Under the pieces are notes generated by a model that worked only from the letters and a program-made list of their open reading frames with translations, was not told the origin of the DNA and did not search any database. Below are positions 34,205 to 43,142 of a stretch of 64,000 nt of DNA, piece by piece. Position numbers and translations under genes: made by a program. The stretch is from Streptacidiphilus sp. P02-A3a (lineage in GTDB: Bacteria > Actinomycetota > Actinomycetes > Streptomycetales > Streptomycetaceae): assembly GCF_014084105.1 (NCBI RefSeq), contig NZ_CP048289.1, forward strand, positions 4,411,922 to 4,475,921. Reading direction: 5' to 3'. Within the stretch, counting starts at the first letter, position 1; every line of letters starts with the position of its first letter.

Positions 34205-34492
34205 TTGAGCGAGACACCCAGTCAGGCCATGGCACTGGCCGCCGCACTGCGAGAACTGCTGATCGGATCCCGCGCGAGCGACGGCGAGGGCCTCGCACCG
34301 GCGGTGGTGCTGGCCATGACCGATCCGGCCACCGGCACCGAGCACACCGTCGCCCTCCAACCGGAGTCCGCCGACTGGCTCACCAGACTGACCGTCGACT
34401 CCATCGCGAGCTGCCGGAACGCGCACAGCGGTGGGAACGGCCTGTGCGCACACTGCCGCGGCACCGGCCGGGCCGGCCTCGTCCAGCAGTAG
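34205..34492 (+). CDS. Small hypothetical protein with a CxxCxGxG motif
   Basis: A 95-aa protein of unknown function. The first 75 residues look like a small mixed helix/strand domain. The C-terminus has CRNAHSGGNGLCAHCRGTGRAG, in which CAHCRGTG matches the CxxCxGxG zinc-finger unit of DnaJ-type proteins; with the earlier cysteine and histidine it could bind one zinc. The start is uncertain: TTG 34205 begins the frame, while ATG 34229 is a more usual start. It lies between the GH18 terminator and the convergent SsgA-like gene. Codon use is normal for the genome, so it is likely real. Confidence 0.55.
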   Translation: MSETPSQAMALAAALRELLIGSRASDGEGLAPAVVLAMTDPATGTEHTVALQPESADWLTRLTVDSIASCRNAHSGGNGLCAHCRGTGRAGLVQQ

Positions 34493-34564
34493 CCGCCACG
34501 GCGTCGGAGGCCCTGAAGCTGTTCGGTCTACCTCGTGGTCGCGGATGTCATCGTGCTTCCTGCG

Positions 34565-34993
34565 TCAGGGCCCGCAGGGGGAGTCGGGTTGCTGGAGCAC
34601 CCCGGTCAGGGCGCGCCAGTTGATCGTGGGAACCTCGCTGCCCAGCGGGACCAGGGCGCGGGTGGCGTCCAGGAACTGGGCCAGGTCGCGGGTGGCCACC
34701 GTGAGCAGGGCGTTCTCCTGGCCGGAGTACAGCTCGATGGCGGTACTGTCACCGTGGGGGAAGATGCGGACGTCGCCGATGCCGACGGGGCCCAGCAGCC
34801 CGTCCGCGATCAGGTCCCGGCCGATGACCCACTGCGCGGGTCGGCCGTCCACGACCAGGGTGGCGTCGAAGGCCGCGGTGACCTGCAACGGATGACGGCG
34901 GTTGTAGGTGAGGGTCATGCGTGATTCCAGGATGCCCACGGGGCTGTGCAACTGGAAGCGGACGACCTGACTGACCTGACCCCTTGACCGCAT
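34565..34993 (-). CDS. SsgA/SsgB-like sporulation and cell-division protein
   Basis: A 142-aa protein resembling the SsgA-like (SALP) family, which is found only in morphologically complex actinomycetes. Family features are VTAAFD, then WVIGRDLIADGLLGPVGIGDVRIFP, then LYSGQENALLTVATRDLAQFLDATRALVPLGSE. SALPs steer septum placement, spore-wall synthesis and DNA segregation during sporulation; SsgB recruits FtsZ. Which member this is cannot be told without alignment. ATG 34993 was chosen as the first start consistent with the family; a GGTGGAG lies right against it, so the exact start is uncertain. It is alone, convergent with the small CxxC protein gene. Confidence 0.83.
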   Translation of the reverse strand: MRSRGQVSQVVRFQLHSPVGILESRMTLTYNRRHPLQVTAAFDATLVVDGRPAQWVIGRDLIADGLLGPVGIGDVRIFPHGDSTAIELYSGQENALLTVATRDLAQFLDATRALVPLGSEVPTINWRALTGVLQQPDSPCGP

Positions 34994-35190
34994 ACTCCAC
35001 CAATTCCGCTGCTGGGTGCCACCGTTGGTCGGTGCCGATGGGCCGCGCCTACCCGACGTCCACCCGCCCATGCGCGGCGGGAACCGAGCCGGGACCGTGC
35101 TCACCCGGACAGAGCAACAGGTCGGCCGGGCCGCCGGTCGGTCCCCTCGGCCGCCGCTGCCGTGGTCGACCCCAGGCCGGGAGCGCGGCG

Positions 35191-35748
35191 TCAGGACTTC
35201 TTGCGGTTCTTGGCGGCCGCCTGCTTGGCGGGCCTGGCGGCGGGTGCCTCGACGAGGGAGCCGCCCGCGGTCTCGTGGTGGGCCCGGATGAACCAGTGGA
35301 ACTGCTCCAGCGCGTGCAGGTGGCCGACGAGCATGTCCTCGCTCACCGGGTCGGCGGATCCGGTGGCCTTCGCCGCCTCGCGGTGGTCCGTGATGATGCC
35401 GGTGTAGACGTGGTCCAGGGCGACCAGGTGCTCCAGGGCGTCGGCGCGGCCCAGCTTGTAGTTGTCCCAGGTCCGCTCGCTGACCAGGGTCCCCGGCGTG
35501 CCGTCGGGGGAGCCGCCGAGGGTGGCGATGCGTTCGGCTGTCTCGTCCACCATCGCGCGCACGGCTTCGACCTGGGGGTCGATCATGGTGTGAACGGCGA
35601 TGAAGTGCGGCCCGACCACGTTCCAGTGCACGTGCTTGAGGGTCAGCGCGAGGTCGTTGAGCGCGTGCAGCCGCATCCGCAGCTGATCGATGACCTCGGC
35701 TGCCTGGTCGGTCGTCATGCCGGGAACGGTGTAACGGGGCGTGCTCAT
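35191..35748 (-). CDS. dps: Dps-family DNA-binding ferritin-like protein
   Basis: A 185-aa Dps protein. It forms a dodecamer that oxidises and stores iron using H2O2, and it protects DNA. The ferroxidase signature appears as HVHWNVVGPHFIAVHTMIDPQ, with further conserved segments DNYKLGRADALEHLVALDHVY and HLHALEQFHWFIRAH. The last 20 residues (ARPAKQAAAKNRKKS at the end) form a basic tail, the usual DNA-binding element in actinomycete Dps. ATG 35748 fits the family start. In streptomycetes dps genes respond to osmotic stress and development; no promoter motif could be assigned with confidence here. Confidence 0.93.
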   Translation of the reverse strand: MSTPRYTVPGMTTDQAAEVIDQLRMRLHALNDLALTLKHVHWNVVGPHFIAVHTMIDPQVEAVRAMVDETAERIATLGGSPDGTPGTLVSERTWDNYKLGRADALEHLVALDHVYTGIITDHREAAKATGSADPVSEDMLVGHLHALEQFHWFIRAHHETAGGSLVEAPAARPAKQAAAKNRKKS

Positions 35749-36251
35749 GAGGTGTCGCCTTTCTGTCGCGATCCGTGGCCCGGGTCCAGGTCCCAGGTTC
35801 AGGATTCGGGTCCGGGGGCCGGTCCTGGGCGCAGGCCCCGCGTGCGGGCACTGCGCGGACGCTTCCTCGCCTGCCCCGAATGGCGGGCGATATGCCTGGG
35901 GTCACCGGTTTCGTCCGAACCGTGGGCCGCGAACACGGGCCTGGCGGGCCGCCGCGGCCCGCGGGAACCGGGCGCGGAGGTGCTGGGTGAGGAAGAGGGC
36001 GGCGCGGTCCAGCGCCTGGTCGGCCTCGTCGAGGTACATGGCCCCGGTGTGTTCCAGGCCCTGGCGGGTGAGACCCGCGCCGGGCGGCTGGCCGAGCTGA
36101 CCACGGGTGTGCTCGACGCGCCCGCGATGGCGGCCGCCGCGCAGGCCTTCGCGCACCTGCGTGCCGCCCTGGAGCGCGACCAGGTCGGCACGCCCACCGG
36201 CTGACGCGCCGCCGCGCCCCGGCCGGAGGCCGACCCGGCCGGGGCGGTGCC
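35749..36251. other. Gap with a strand-ambiguous small ORF
   Basis: About 500 nt between dps and the GntR gene. On the plus strand, 35980-36204 (GTG start, 74 aa, containing VFQALAGETRAGRLAELTTGVLDAP) has strongly biased third positions. The overlapping minus frame ending at 35902 also reads plausibly (MYLDEADQALDRAALFLTQHL). Both cannot be trusted; at most one is a gene and I recognise neither. The plus candidate has a GCGGAG overlapping its start as the only ribosome-site hint. The remainder shows nothing identifiable. Confidence 0.3.
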
Positions 36252-37082
36252 TCAGGCCTGCTCGGTCCAGTAGGGGTCGAGCACCAGGGTGTCCGCCCCG
36301 GGCACGGTCGAGGCCGCTGACCAGGAGCCGCCGAGCACGCGCCCGTTGTCGGGCCGGGCGGCCAGCGAGAGCTGGGTCAGGATCCGGTAGCGGTCGCCCC
36401 GGTAGACGGAGTGGGTGAACTCCACGACGCGGCCGTCCGCGTCCCGGGTCTCGCGTTCGAACAGCAGCGCCGGGGTGTGCGGCGGCACGCCCAGCAGATC
36501 GGCCTCGGACTCGTCGACCACGGTCGGCTCGATGCTCTGGCGGGCGTCGGTGGGCAGGATGCCGAAGCGACGCCCCAGCAGCCGGTAGAAGGAGTCCGCC
36601 TCCAGGTCCCGCGCGGCCAGCCCGGGTACCAGGGCCTGCGGGACGTGCAGCGTCTCCAGGCACATGGGGTCGCCGTCGACCAGCCGCAGCCGGGTGATCC
36701 GCAGGACCGGCTCGCCCGGGGAGACCCGCAGTCGCCGACTGATCCGGGGCCCGGCCGCGACGACCCGGGAGTCCACCGTCCGGCTGGTCCAGTGGCCGTC
36801 CACCGCGCCGACGCCCAGGAGGCTGCGGGAGGCGGTCTGGGCGAGGTCCTGGGCCACCTTTGCCTTGGCGACGAAGACGCCCCGGCCGTGCTCGCGCACC
36901 AGCAGGCCGTCGCGCACCAGGTCGTCGACCACCGAGCGCAGCGTGGGCCGGGACACCCCCAGCTCCTCGCACAACTGCCGCTCGGCGGGGATCGACGCCC
37001 CGTCGCGGGTCTCCTCCACCAGGTCGAGCAGCCGCTCGCGGATCCGCTCCCGCTTCTCCCGACGGCTCTCATTGATGACCAT
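36252..37082 (-). CDS. GntR/HutC-family transcriptional regulator
   Basis: A 276-aa regulator. An N-terminal winged helix-turn-helix (residues 8-75; IPAERQLCEELGVSRPTLRSVVDDLVRDGLLVREHGRGVFVA) is followed by a UTRA effector domain (about 100-245; EPVLRITRLRLVDGDPMCLETLHVP, then FTHSVYRGDRYRILTQL). This plan is shared with DasR, NagR and HutC, which bind small sugars or sugar phosphates. Its start codon lies inside a tandem TGGTCA site (37076-37092), and a second such site lies at 37205-37226. The same arrangement sits upstream of the GH18 gene, so this protein is the best candidate to repress itself and GH18. The domain layout matches the second HutC-type regulator near 61.3-62.0 kb. Confidence 0.88.
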   Translation of the reverse strand: MVINESRREKRERIRERLLDLVEETRDGASIPAERQLCEELGVSRPTLRSVVDDLVRDGLLVREHGRGVFVAKAKVAQDLAQTASRSLLGVGAVDGHWTSRTVDSRVVAAGPRISRRLRVSPGEPVLRITRLRLVDGDPMCLETLHVPQALVPGLAARDLEADSFYRLLGRRFGILPTDARQSIEPTVVDESEADLLGVPPHTPALLFERETRDADGRVVEFTHSVYRGDRYRILTQLSLAARPDNGRVLGGSWSAASTVPGADTLVLDPYWTEQA

Positions 37083-37092
37083 TTGCTGACCA
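37076..37092 (-). promoter_or_regulatory. Tandem TGGTCA site overlapping the GntR start codon
   Basis: On the minus strand this reads TGGTCA-N5-TGGTCA, half-sites 11 bp apart, and covers the ATG of the GntR gene (37082-37080). A repressor bound here would block transcription or translation of its own gene. Confidence 0.5.
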
Positions 37093-37204
37093 GTCCTCTT
37101 CGGCTGTGGATCACATCCAGAGGGATGGTACCGCTGCGGCGGCCATGCTGGCTGCTTCCGGAGCTGACCAGGGCAGGCCAGCGGATGACTCGGGATGGCC
37201 GAAT

Positions 37205-37226
37205 TGGTCATGAAGTGGTCACTATT
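37205..37226 (+). promoter_or_regulatory. Tandem TGGTCA site between gntR and sdhB
   Basis: TGGTCA at 37205-37210 and 37216-37221, spaced 11 bp, followed by CTATT. It matches the GH18 upstream site at 19 of 22 positions. It lies about 125-145 nt upstream of the GntR start and immediately next to the sdhB terminator hairpin, consistent with an operator in the GntR promoter region. Confidence 0.6.
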
Positions 37227-37251
37227 GCCCCGGCGACGGCGTCGCCGGGGC
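37227..37251 (-). terminator. sdhCAB terminator hairpin
   Basis: Perfect 11-bp stem GCCCCGGCGAC / GTCGCCGGGGC with a 3-nt loop, four nt beyond the sdhB stop on the minus strand, followed by an AT-rich run AATAGTG in the transcript direction. Confidence 0.75.
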
Positions 37252-37255
37252 GGGA

Positions 37256-38017
37256 TCAGTGCCGGCGGGTGGCGGTGGGCTTGCTGCGGACGGCCCGCAG
37301 GAACTCGCGGTTCATGGTGGCGATGCTGGTCAGGGGGATGCCCTTGGGGCAGGCTGTCGCGCAGGCGCCGGTGTTGGTGCACCCGCCGAAGCCCTCGGCG
37401 TCCATCGCGGCGACCATGTCCAGGACCCGGCTCTCGCGCTCCGGTGCGCCCTGCGGCAGGGTGTTCAGGTGGGTGATCTTGGCGCTGGTGAACAGCATCG
37501 CCGAGCCGTTGGGGCAGGCCGCCACGCAGGCGCCGCAGCCGATGCACTCGGCGTGTTCGAACGCCAGATCGGCGTTCGGTTTGGGCACGGGTGTGGTGTT
37601 GGCCTCGGGGGCGGAGCCGGTCGGCGCGGTGATGTAGCCCCCGGCCGCGATGATCCGGTCGAACCCGGAGCGGTCGACCACCAGGTCCTTGATGAGCGGG
37701 AATGCCGCCGCCCGCCAGGGTTCGACGTCGATGCTCTGGCCGTCGGTGAAGTGCCGCAGGTGCAGTTGGCAGGCGGTGGTCCGTTCCGGGCCGTGTGCCT
37801 GGCCGTTGATGACCAGCGAGCACATGCCGCAGATGCCCTCGCGGCAGTCGTGGTCGAAGGCGACCGGTTCCTCGCCGCGGCCGATCAGTTCCTCGTTGAG
37901 GACGTCCAGCATCTCCAGGAACGACATGTCGCGGGACAGGTCCCGCAGGTGGTACTCGACCATGGCGCCGGGCGCGCCGGGGCCGCGCTGGCGCCAGATC
38001 CGCAGGGTCAGGTTCAT
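37256..38017 (-). CDS. sdhB: Succinate dehydrogenase/fumarate reductase iron-sulfur subunit
   Basis: A 253-aa iron-sulfur subunit that carries electrons from the flavoprotein to the quinone site. Cluster motifs are CREGICGMC with a downstream Cys (2Fe-2S), [12 protein letters not shown] (4Fe-4S), and [12 protein letters not shown] (3Fe-4S), in the usual order. The start codon overlaps the sdhA stop as ATGA, and a strong terminator follows. The residue pattern and gene order C-A-B fit the cytochrome-b558-type enzyme found alongside the classical four-subunit complex in many actinomycetes. Confidence 0.95.
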   Translation of the reverse strand: MNLTLRIWRQRGPGAPGAMVEYHLRDLSRDMSFLEMLDVLNEELIGRGEEPVAFDHDCREGICGMCSLVINGQAHGPERTTACQLHLRHFTDGQSIDVEPWRAAAFPLIKDLVVDRSGFDRIIAAGGYITAPTGSAPEANTTPVPKPNADLAFEHAECIGCGACVAACPNGSAMLFTSAKITHLNTLPQGAPERESRVLDMVAAMDAEGFGGCTNTGACATACPKGIPLTSIATMNREFLRAVRSKPTATRRH

Positions 38018-39981
38018 GTGTAGCTCCGCTGGGTGGGGTGGACGTCACGGAAGTCGAGCTGCTCGCGGTGCAGCACCGGCGGGTTGCCGGGGCCGGTGTA
38101 CTGCCAGGCGGCGGTGTACGAGAACGCCGCGTCGTCGCGGGCGGCCTCGCCGTCAGGGGTCTGCGACTCGACCCGGAAGTGCCCGCCGCAGGACTCGGTG
38201 CGGTGCAGCGCGTCCAGGCACAGCAGTTCGGCCAGCTCCAGGTAGTCGACGACGCGGTTGGCCTGCTCCAGGCACTGGTTGAGCTCGGCGCCACCACCGG
38301 GGACCCTGACCCGGCGCCAGAACTCCGCGCGGATCTGCGGGATGCGCGCCAGCGCGGTCCGCAGTCCGGCCTCGCCGCGGGCCATCCCGCAGTACTCCCA
38401 GAGCAGTTCACCGATCTCGCGGTGGAAGGACTCGGGACTGCGGTCGCCGTCGACGGCCAGCAGCCGGTCCAGCCGCTCGGTGGTCTGCGCCAGGACCGCG
38501 GTGACCTCGGGGTGGTCGTGGGCGACCGGCGGCTGGACCGGGTTGCGGGACAGGTAGTCGGCCAGGGTCGCCGGGAGTACGAAGTAGCCGTCGGCCAGGC
38601 CCTGCATCAGGGCCGAGGCGCCCAGGCGGTTGGCCCCGTGGTCGGAGAAGTTGGCCTCGCCGATGGCGAACAGCCCCGGGACGGTGGTCTGCAGGTCGTA
38701 GTCCACCCACAGGCCGCCCATGGTGTAGTGGATCGCCGGGTAGATCCGCATCGGGACCAGGTACGGGTCCTCGCCGGTGATCCGCTGGTACATCTCGAAC
38801 AGGTTGCCGTACTGCTCGGCCACCCGCGCCCGGCCCGTTCGGGCGATCGCGTCCGCGAAGTCCAGGTAGACGCCCAGCCCGCCGGGGCCCACGCCGCGCC
38901 CCTGGTCGCAGACGGCCTTGGCGGCGCGCGAGGCGATGTCGCGCGGCACCAGGTTCCCGAACGAGGGGTAGAGCCGCTCCAGGTAGTAGTCGCGCTCGTC
39001 CTCGGGGATCTGCTCGGGGCCGCGGCTGTCGCCCTTGGTCTTCGGCACCCAGATCCGGCCGTCGTTGCGCAGCGACTCGCTCATCAGGGTGAGCTTGGAC
39101 TGGTGGCTGCCCGAACGCGGGATGCAGGTCGGGTGGATCTGGGTGAAGCAGGGGTTGGCGAAGTACGCGCCGCGCCGGTGCGCGCGCCAGATCGCGGTCG
39201 CGTTGGAGTTCTTCGCGTTGGTCGACAGGTGGAAGACGTTGCCGTAGCCGCCGGTGGCCAGCACCACCGCGTCCGCCAGGTGGCTGGAGACCTCGCCGGT
39301 GACCAGGTCCCGGGCCACGATGCCGCGCGCCCGGCCGTCGACCACGATCAGGTCGAGCATCTCGGTGCGGGTACGCATCTCCACGTTGCCCGCCGCGATC
39401 TGCCGCGACAGCGCCTGGTACGCGCCCAGCAGCAGTTGCTGCCCGGTCTGGCCGCGGGCGTAGAACGTGCGCTGTACCTGGACCCCGCCGAAGGAGCGGG
39501 TGTCCAGCAGGCCGCCGTACTCGCGGGCGAACGGCACCCCCTGGGCCACGCACTGGTCGATGATCTGCACCGAGATCTCGGCCAGCCGGTGGACGTTGGA
39601 CTCCCGGGCACGGAAGTCCCCGCCCTTGACCGTGTCGTAGAACAGCCGCCGGACGCTGTCGCCGTCGTTGCGGTAGTTCTTCGCCGCGTTGATCCCGCCC
39701 TGGGCGGCGATCGAGTGCGCCCGGCGCGGGGAGTCCTGGTAGCAGAACTGGAGCACGTGGTAGCCCTGTTCGGCCAGCGTGGCCCCGGCCGAGCCGCCGG
39801 CCAGCCCGGTACCGACCACGATCACCGTGTGCTTGCGCCGGTTGGCCGGGTTGACCAGCCCGGCCTGGAACCGCCGGGTGCTCCAGCGCTGCTCCACCGG
39901 CCCCTCGGGCGCCCGGGTGTCCGCGACCGGGTCACCGACGCGGTAGTCGGCGTAGCCGCCGGGGGACGTGTGCTCGCTCAT
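38014..39981 (-). CDS. sdhA: Succinate dehydrogenase/fumarate reductase flavoprotein subunit
   Basis: A 655-aa catalytic subunit that oxidises succinate to fumarate. The dinucleotide-binding motif is [10 protein letters not shown] (about 57-66), the covalent FAD histidine is expected at His89 in [11 protein letters not shown], and the substrate-site region is seen in [20 protein letters not shown] and [10 protein letters not shown]. The length and TCIPRSG insertion fit the non-classical Sdh/Frd flavoproteins paired with a single b-type anchor. Its ATG overlaps the sdhC stop by one base, and its stop overlaps the sdhB start, so all three subunits are translationally coupled. Confidence 0.95.
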   Translation of the reverse strand: MSEHTSPGGYADYRVGDPVADTRAPEGPVEQRWSTRRFQAGLVNPANRRKHTVIVVGTGLAGGSAGATLAEQGYHVLQFCYQDSPRRAHSIAAQGGINAAKNYRNDGDSVRRLFYDTVKGGDFRARESNVHRLAEISVQIIDQCVAQGVPFAREYGGLLDTRSFGGVQVQRTFYARGQTGQQLLLGAYQALSRQIAAGNVEMRTRTEMLDLIVVDGRARGIVARDLVTGEVSSHLADAVVLATGGYGNVFHLSTNAKNSNATAIWRAHRRGAYFANPCFTQIHPTCIPRSGSHQSKLTLMSESLRNDGRIWVPKTKGDSRGPEQIPEDERDYYLERLYPSFGNLVPRDIASRAAKAVCDQGRGVGPGGLGVYLDFADAIARTGRARVAEQYGNLFEMYQRITGEDPYLVPMRIYPAIHYTMGGLWVDYDLQTTVPGLFAIGEANFSDHGANRLGASALMQGLADGYFVLPATLADYLSRNPVQPPVAHDHPEVTAVLAQTTERLDRLLAVDGDRSPESFHREIGELLWEYCGMARGEAGLRTALARIPQIRAEFWRRVRVPGGGAELNQCLEQANRVVDYLELAELLCLDALHRTESCGGHFRVESQTPDGEAARDDAAFSYTAAWQYTGPGNPPVLHREQLDFRDVHPTQRSYT

Positions 39982-40685
39982 CAGTGCACGGCTCCGATCA
40001 TGACGGCGACGGGTACGGTGACGAAACCCGCGAACAGTACGAGCGCCAGCACCCAGCCGGCGACCTTGAACACCGGCCCGCTGCGCGGACCGTTGGCGCC
40101 CAGCGTCTGGGCCGCGCTCCACAGCCCGTGGCGCACGTGCAGCCCCAGCGCCGCCATCGCCACGATGTAGATCACGTCCGACCACCAGTCGCGGAAGTCG
40201 GCGACGATGTCCTGGTAGGGGTGGCCCGCCTCACCCAGCGGGTTCACCGTCCCGGTGGTCAGGTCCAGGATGTGCCACACCAGGAACAGCAGCAGGATCA
40301 CCCCGCCCCACCGCATCGTCCGGGTCGCGAACGAGGGCCCGGCCGGTGGCCGGTGCACGTAACCGGGGCCGCGCGCCTTCAGGTCGCGGCGGCTGAGCTG
40401 GTACGCGGTCACCGCGTGCAGCACCGCGCACACCGCCAGCACCACCCGCTGGATCCACAGGTACCAGGTCCGGTGCAGCACCGGCTCCCCGATGGTGCGC
40501 AGCCACGCCGCGTACGAGTCGAACACGGTCGCCCCGAAGAAGATCTTCAGGTTGCCGTACATGTGGATGACCAGGAATCCGAGCATGACCATGCCGGTGG
40601 CCGCCATCACCGCCTTCTTGCCGATGGTGGAGGACCACAGCGTCCCCAGGGTCGACGGCCGAGCCGTCCGTGTCGCGACTGCCAT
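39981..40685 (-). CDS. sdhC: Succinate dehydrogenase cytochrome b (membrane anchor) subunit
   Basis: A 234-aa membrane protein with five hydrophobic segments, including [20 protein letters not shown], the segment around [50 protein letters not shown], and [21 protein letters not shown]. Histidines in four of these (HMYGN, LHAV, WHIL, LHVRHG) are the expected haem ligands of a di-haem b558-type anchor. It is the first gene of sdhCAB. ATG 40685 fits the family N-terminus. It is divergent from a LysR-type gene, and the 94-nt gap contains two palindromes that could couple the two promoters. Confidence 0.93.
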   Translation of the reverse strand: MAVATRTARPSTLGTLWSSTIGKKAVMAATGMVMLGFLVIHMYGNLKIFFGATVFDSYAAWLRTIGEPVLHRTWYLWIQRVVLAVCAVLHAVTAYQLSRRDLKARGPGYVHRPPAGPSFATRTMRWGGVILLLFLVWHILDLTTGTVNPLGEAGHPYQDIVADFRDWWSDVIYIVAMAALGLHVRHGLWSAAQTLGANGPRSGPVFKVAGWVLALVLFAGFVTVPVAVMIGAVH

Positions 40686-40726
40686 GACACAGAACGCTAG
40701 GTTCAGCACAACCACAGGTCAAAGAC

Positions 40727-40770
40727 ATGATCCGGGTCATTTCCATAGCCAACGCCTATCAACGGATAGG
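40727..40770. promoter_or_regulatory. Divergent sdhC/lysR control region with two palindromes
   Basis: Two dyads lie in the 94-nt gap. ATGATCCGGGTCAT (40727-40740) is palindromic at 12 of 14 positions. CCTATC-AACG-GATAGG (40755-40770) is perfect and lies nine nt before the LysR start codon. The second has the size of a LysR-type recognition site and suggests autoregulation; control of sdhC from the same region is inference. Confidence 0.5.
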
Positions 40771-40779
40771 GTCGGCCGT

Positions 40780-41715
40780 ATGCAGTTCCAACAGCTCGCC
40801 TACTTCCTGGCCGTGGTGGACACCCGCCACTTCACCCGCGCCGCCCAGCAGGCACACGTCGCCCAGCCCTCGCTGTCCCAGCAGATCCGGGCACTGGAGC
40901 GGGAGCTGGGCGCCGACCTGTTCCGCCGCGCCCGCGGCAACATCACCCTCACCGACGCCGGTGAGGCGCTGCTCCCGCTGGCCCGGCGGATCGTCGCCGA
41001 CGCCGACAGCGCGCGGACCCAGGTGCAGGAGGTCGCGGGCCTGCGCCGGGGCCGGGTCCGCCTCGGCGCCACCCCGAGCCTGTGCACCAGCCTGCTGCCG
41101 CAGGTGCTGCACGCCTACCACCGCGAACACCCCGGCATCAGCCTGCACGTCCAGGAGGGCGGCTCGCGCGACCTGGTCGGTGAACTCGCCACCGGACGCC
41201 TGGACCTGGCCCTGCTCATCCTGCCGCTACAGAGCCACGACCCGGCCCTGGCCACCACCGAACTGCTCACCGAGGAACTGGTACTGGCCTGCGCGCTGCA
41301 CGCCCCGCCGCCGACCCGGGAACCGTGGATCGAGGTCGGGGCCCTGCGGGAGCAGCCGCTGGTGATGTTCCGGCACGGCTACGACCTGCGCGAGTTCACC
41401 ATGGCCAGCTGCCGCGCCGAGGGCTTCGAACCACAGTTCGTGGTCGAGGGTGGTGAGATGGACGCCGTCCTGGCCATGGTCGAGGCCGGACTGGGCGCGG
41501 CCGTGGTTCCCGGCATGGTCGCCGACCGGCGCCCGCTGCGGACGACTCCGTTCGCCCCGCCGGGCCTGCACCGCACCATCGGCCTGGCCCACCGCAAGGA
41601 CGTCGAACCGCCCCGCGCCGCCCGGGAACTGCGCCGCGTCCTGCTGGACCACCTCCAGCACGCCGCCCGCACCGCCACCCTGCCCCCCGGCACCCGCCCC
41701 GCCCCGCGGCGGTAG
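40780..41715 (+). CDS. LysR-family transcriptional regulator
   Basis: A 311-aa LysR-type regulator. The N-terminal helix-turn-helix spans residues 1-62 (FTRAAQQAHVAQPSLSQQIRALERELGADLFRR), and the effector-binding domain starts near residue 90 (GRVRLGATPSLCTSLLPQVL). It is transcribed away from sdhCAB, the usual arrangement for a LysR regulator and its target, so it probably controls that operon in response to a metabolic signal. A perfect dyad just before its own start fits autoregulation. The last 25 residues are a Pro/Arg-rich tail of no known role. Confidence 0.92.
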   Translation: MQFQQLAYFLAVVDTRHFTRAAQQAHVAQPSLSQQIRALERELGADLFRRARGNITLTDAGEALLPLARRIVADADSARTQVQEVAGLRRGRVRLGATPSLCTSLLPQVLHAYHREHPGISLHVQEGGSRDLVGELATGRLDLALLILPLQSHDPALATTELLTEELVLACALHAPPPTREPWIEVGALREQPLVMFRHGYDLREFTMASCRAEGFEPQFVVEGGEMDAVLAMVEAGLGAAVVPGMVADRRPLRTTPFAPPGLHRTIGLAHRKDVEPPRAARELRRVLLDHLQHAARTATLPPGTRPAPRR

Positions 41716-41746
41716 CGGGCGGCCGGGCCGAGCGGTGGTCGGCTGC

Positions 41747-43012
41747 CTAGGGGGCCGTCCGCGGCAGCGGCCGCCCGAGCAGGAACGCTGTCAGCAGCGC
41801 GGTGTACCGGGCGGGTTGTCCGGCTGCGATGTCGTGGCCCGCGCCGTCGACCAGTACCAGTTGGGAGTCCGGGAGGGTGCTGCGGTACTCCGCGGTGACC
41901 TGCGGTCTCATGAAGTCGCAGGAGCCACGGAGGATCAGCGAGGGGACCCGGACCGCGCGCAGTGCGGGCCGGGGGTCCGGCAGCCGGTCGAAGTCGCGGC
42001 TGGTGACCTGGTTGGTGTAGAAGCCCTGCGGGTTGTCGTGCACGGGGACCGGCGGCGCGCCGGTGCAGGTGGTGCTGTCCTTGCCCGCCAGCGCGAGCTC
42101 GTGCAGCCAGTGGTCGGCCTCGTCGTCGCCCACCAGCGCGTGCGCCGCGTTCGGGTTGACGTCCATCAGGAGTGCGGCGGCGAGCAGTCGCGGCTGGTCG
42201 ACGAGGTCCTGGTAGCGGGCGTGCTCCGGGGCGCTGAGCCGGGACCACGGGTCGCCCGCCGCCGTGCCCGGGTACTGCCGCCCCCACAGCGCGCCGGGGG
42301 AGACGAACACCGCCTTGGCCACGTGGTCGCCGTGCGCGACCAGGTACTGGGCCAGCAGCGAGCCGCCCCAGGACTCGCCCACCAGGATGACCCGCTGCGC
42401 GCCGATGACGCGGCGGATCGCGTCCAGGTCGGCGACGTCCCTGGCGACGGTGTAGCCGTTGACGTCCTTCAGGCGGGTGGAGCGACCGGCCCCGAGTTGG
42501 TCGTAGGAGTACACGTCGAATCCGGCGGCGGCCAGTTGCGCGCCCCCGGCCGGGACGCCCTCGGCCGGGGTTCCCGGACCGCCGTGCAGGAAGATCACCG
42601 GAGTCGGCCGGGCGGCGCCCGCCGGATGCAGGGCCACGTAGGCGATGCGGGAGCCGGTCGGCAGCTCCCAGTAGCGGACGTCGGCCGGGACCGGGCCCGG
42701 CGCGGGGTGCGGCATCGGGTGGAGGACGGTCGCGGCGGCCAGGGCGGCGACGGCGACAGTGCTCCCGGCCGCGAACACCAGGGCGGCGAACCGCCCCCGG
42801 CCGAGCAGGGCGAAGGCCGCCCGGGCCAACAGGTAGCCGACCCCGGCCGCGGCGGCAAGCCCGGCCGCCGCGAGCAGCGGGACGGTGGCGCTGACGCTCG
42901 CCAGGGCGAGGAATCCGGCCGCCCCGGCGAGCAGGGCCAGGATCGGTGTGCTCAGCAGCAGGGCGGCGCCGAGGCTCCTACGGAGCAGCGTGTGAGTCAG
43001 CGTGTGAGTCAT
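41747..43012 (-). CDS. Membrane-anchored alpha/beta hydrolase (proline iminopeptidase-like)
   Basis: A 421-aa protein. The first 110 residues hold three hydrophobic segments (LLLSTPILALLAGAAGFLALA, then VPLLAAAGLAAAAGVGYLLA, then ALVFAAGSTVAVAALAAATVL). An alpha/beta hydrolase domain follows, with HGGPG at the oxyanion site, nucleophile motif GESWGGS, an Asp in GSCDFMRP and His in GAGHDI. HGGPG with GxSWGG is typical of the S33 peptidase family (prolyl aminopeptidase and relatives), but hydrolases of other substrates share it. The catalytic domain probably sits outside the membrane. ATG 43012 is preferred over the GTG six nt earlier. It is followed upstream by a two-component pair in the same direction, with about 130 nt between. 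Confidence 0.83.
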   Translation of the reverse strand: MTHTLTHTLLRRSLGAALLLSTPILALLAGAAGFLALASVSATVPLLAAAGLAAAAGVGYLLARAAFALLGRGRFAALVFAAGSTVAVAALAAATVLHPMPHPAPGPVPADVRYWELPTGSRIAYVALHPAGAARPTPVIFLHGGPGTPAEGVPAGGAQLAAAGFDVYSYDQLGAGRSTRLKDVNGYTVARDVADLDAIRRVIGAQRVILVGESWGGSLLAQYLVAHGDHVAKAVFVSPGALWGRQYPGTAAGDPWSRLSAPEHARYQDLVDQPRLLAAALLMDVNPNAAHALVGDDEADHWLHELALAGKDSTTCTGAPPVPVHDNPQGFYTNQVTSRDFDRLPDPRPALRAVRVPSLILRGSCDFMRPQVTAEYRSTLPDSQLVLVDGAGHDIAAGQPARYTALLTAFLLGRPLPRTAP

Positions 43013-43142
43013 GGCCACGACGCTATGAGCGCGTCGGCGGCCCTCCGTCGTACCCGGGGACCGTCCCGGGCGGCCCGGGCACCGCCGCGCGGCGGGGCCG
43101 CCTCCCCGCCGCGCGGCGGAGCGGCCGGGCGCACGCGGCTGC

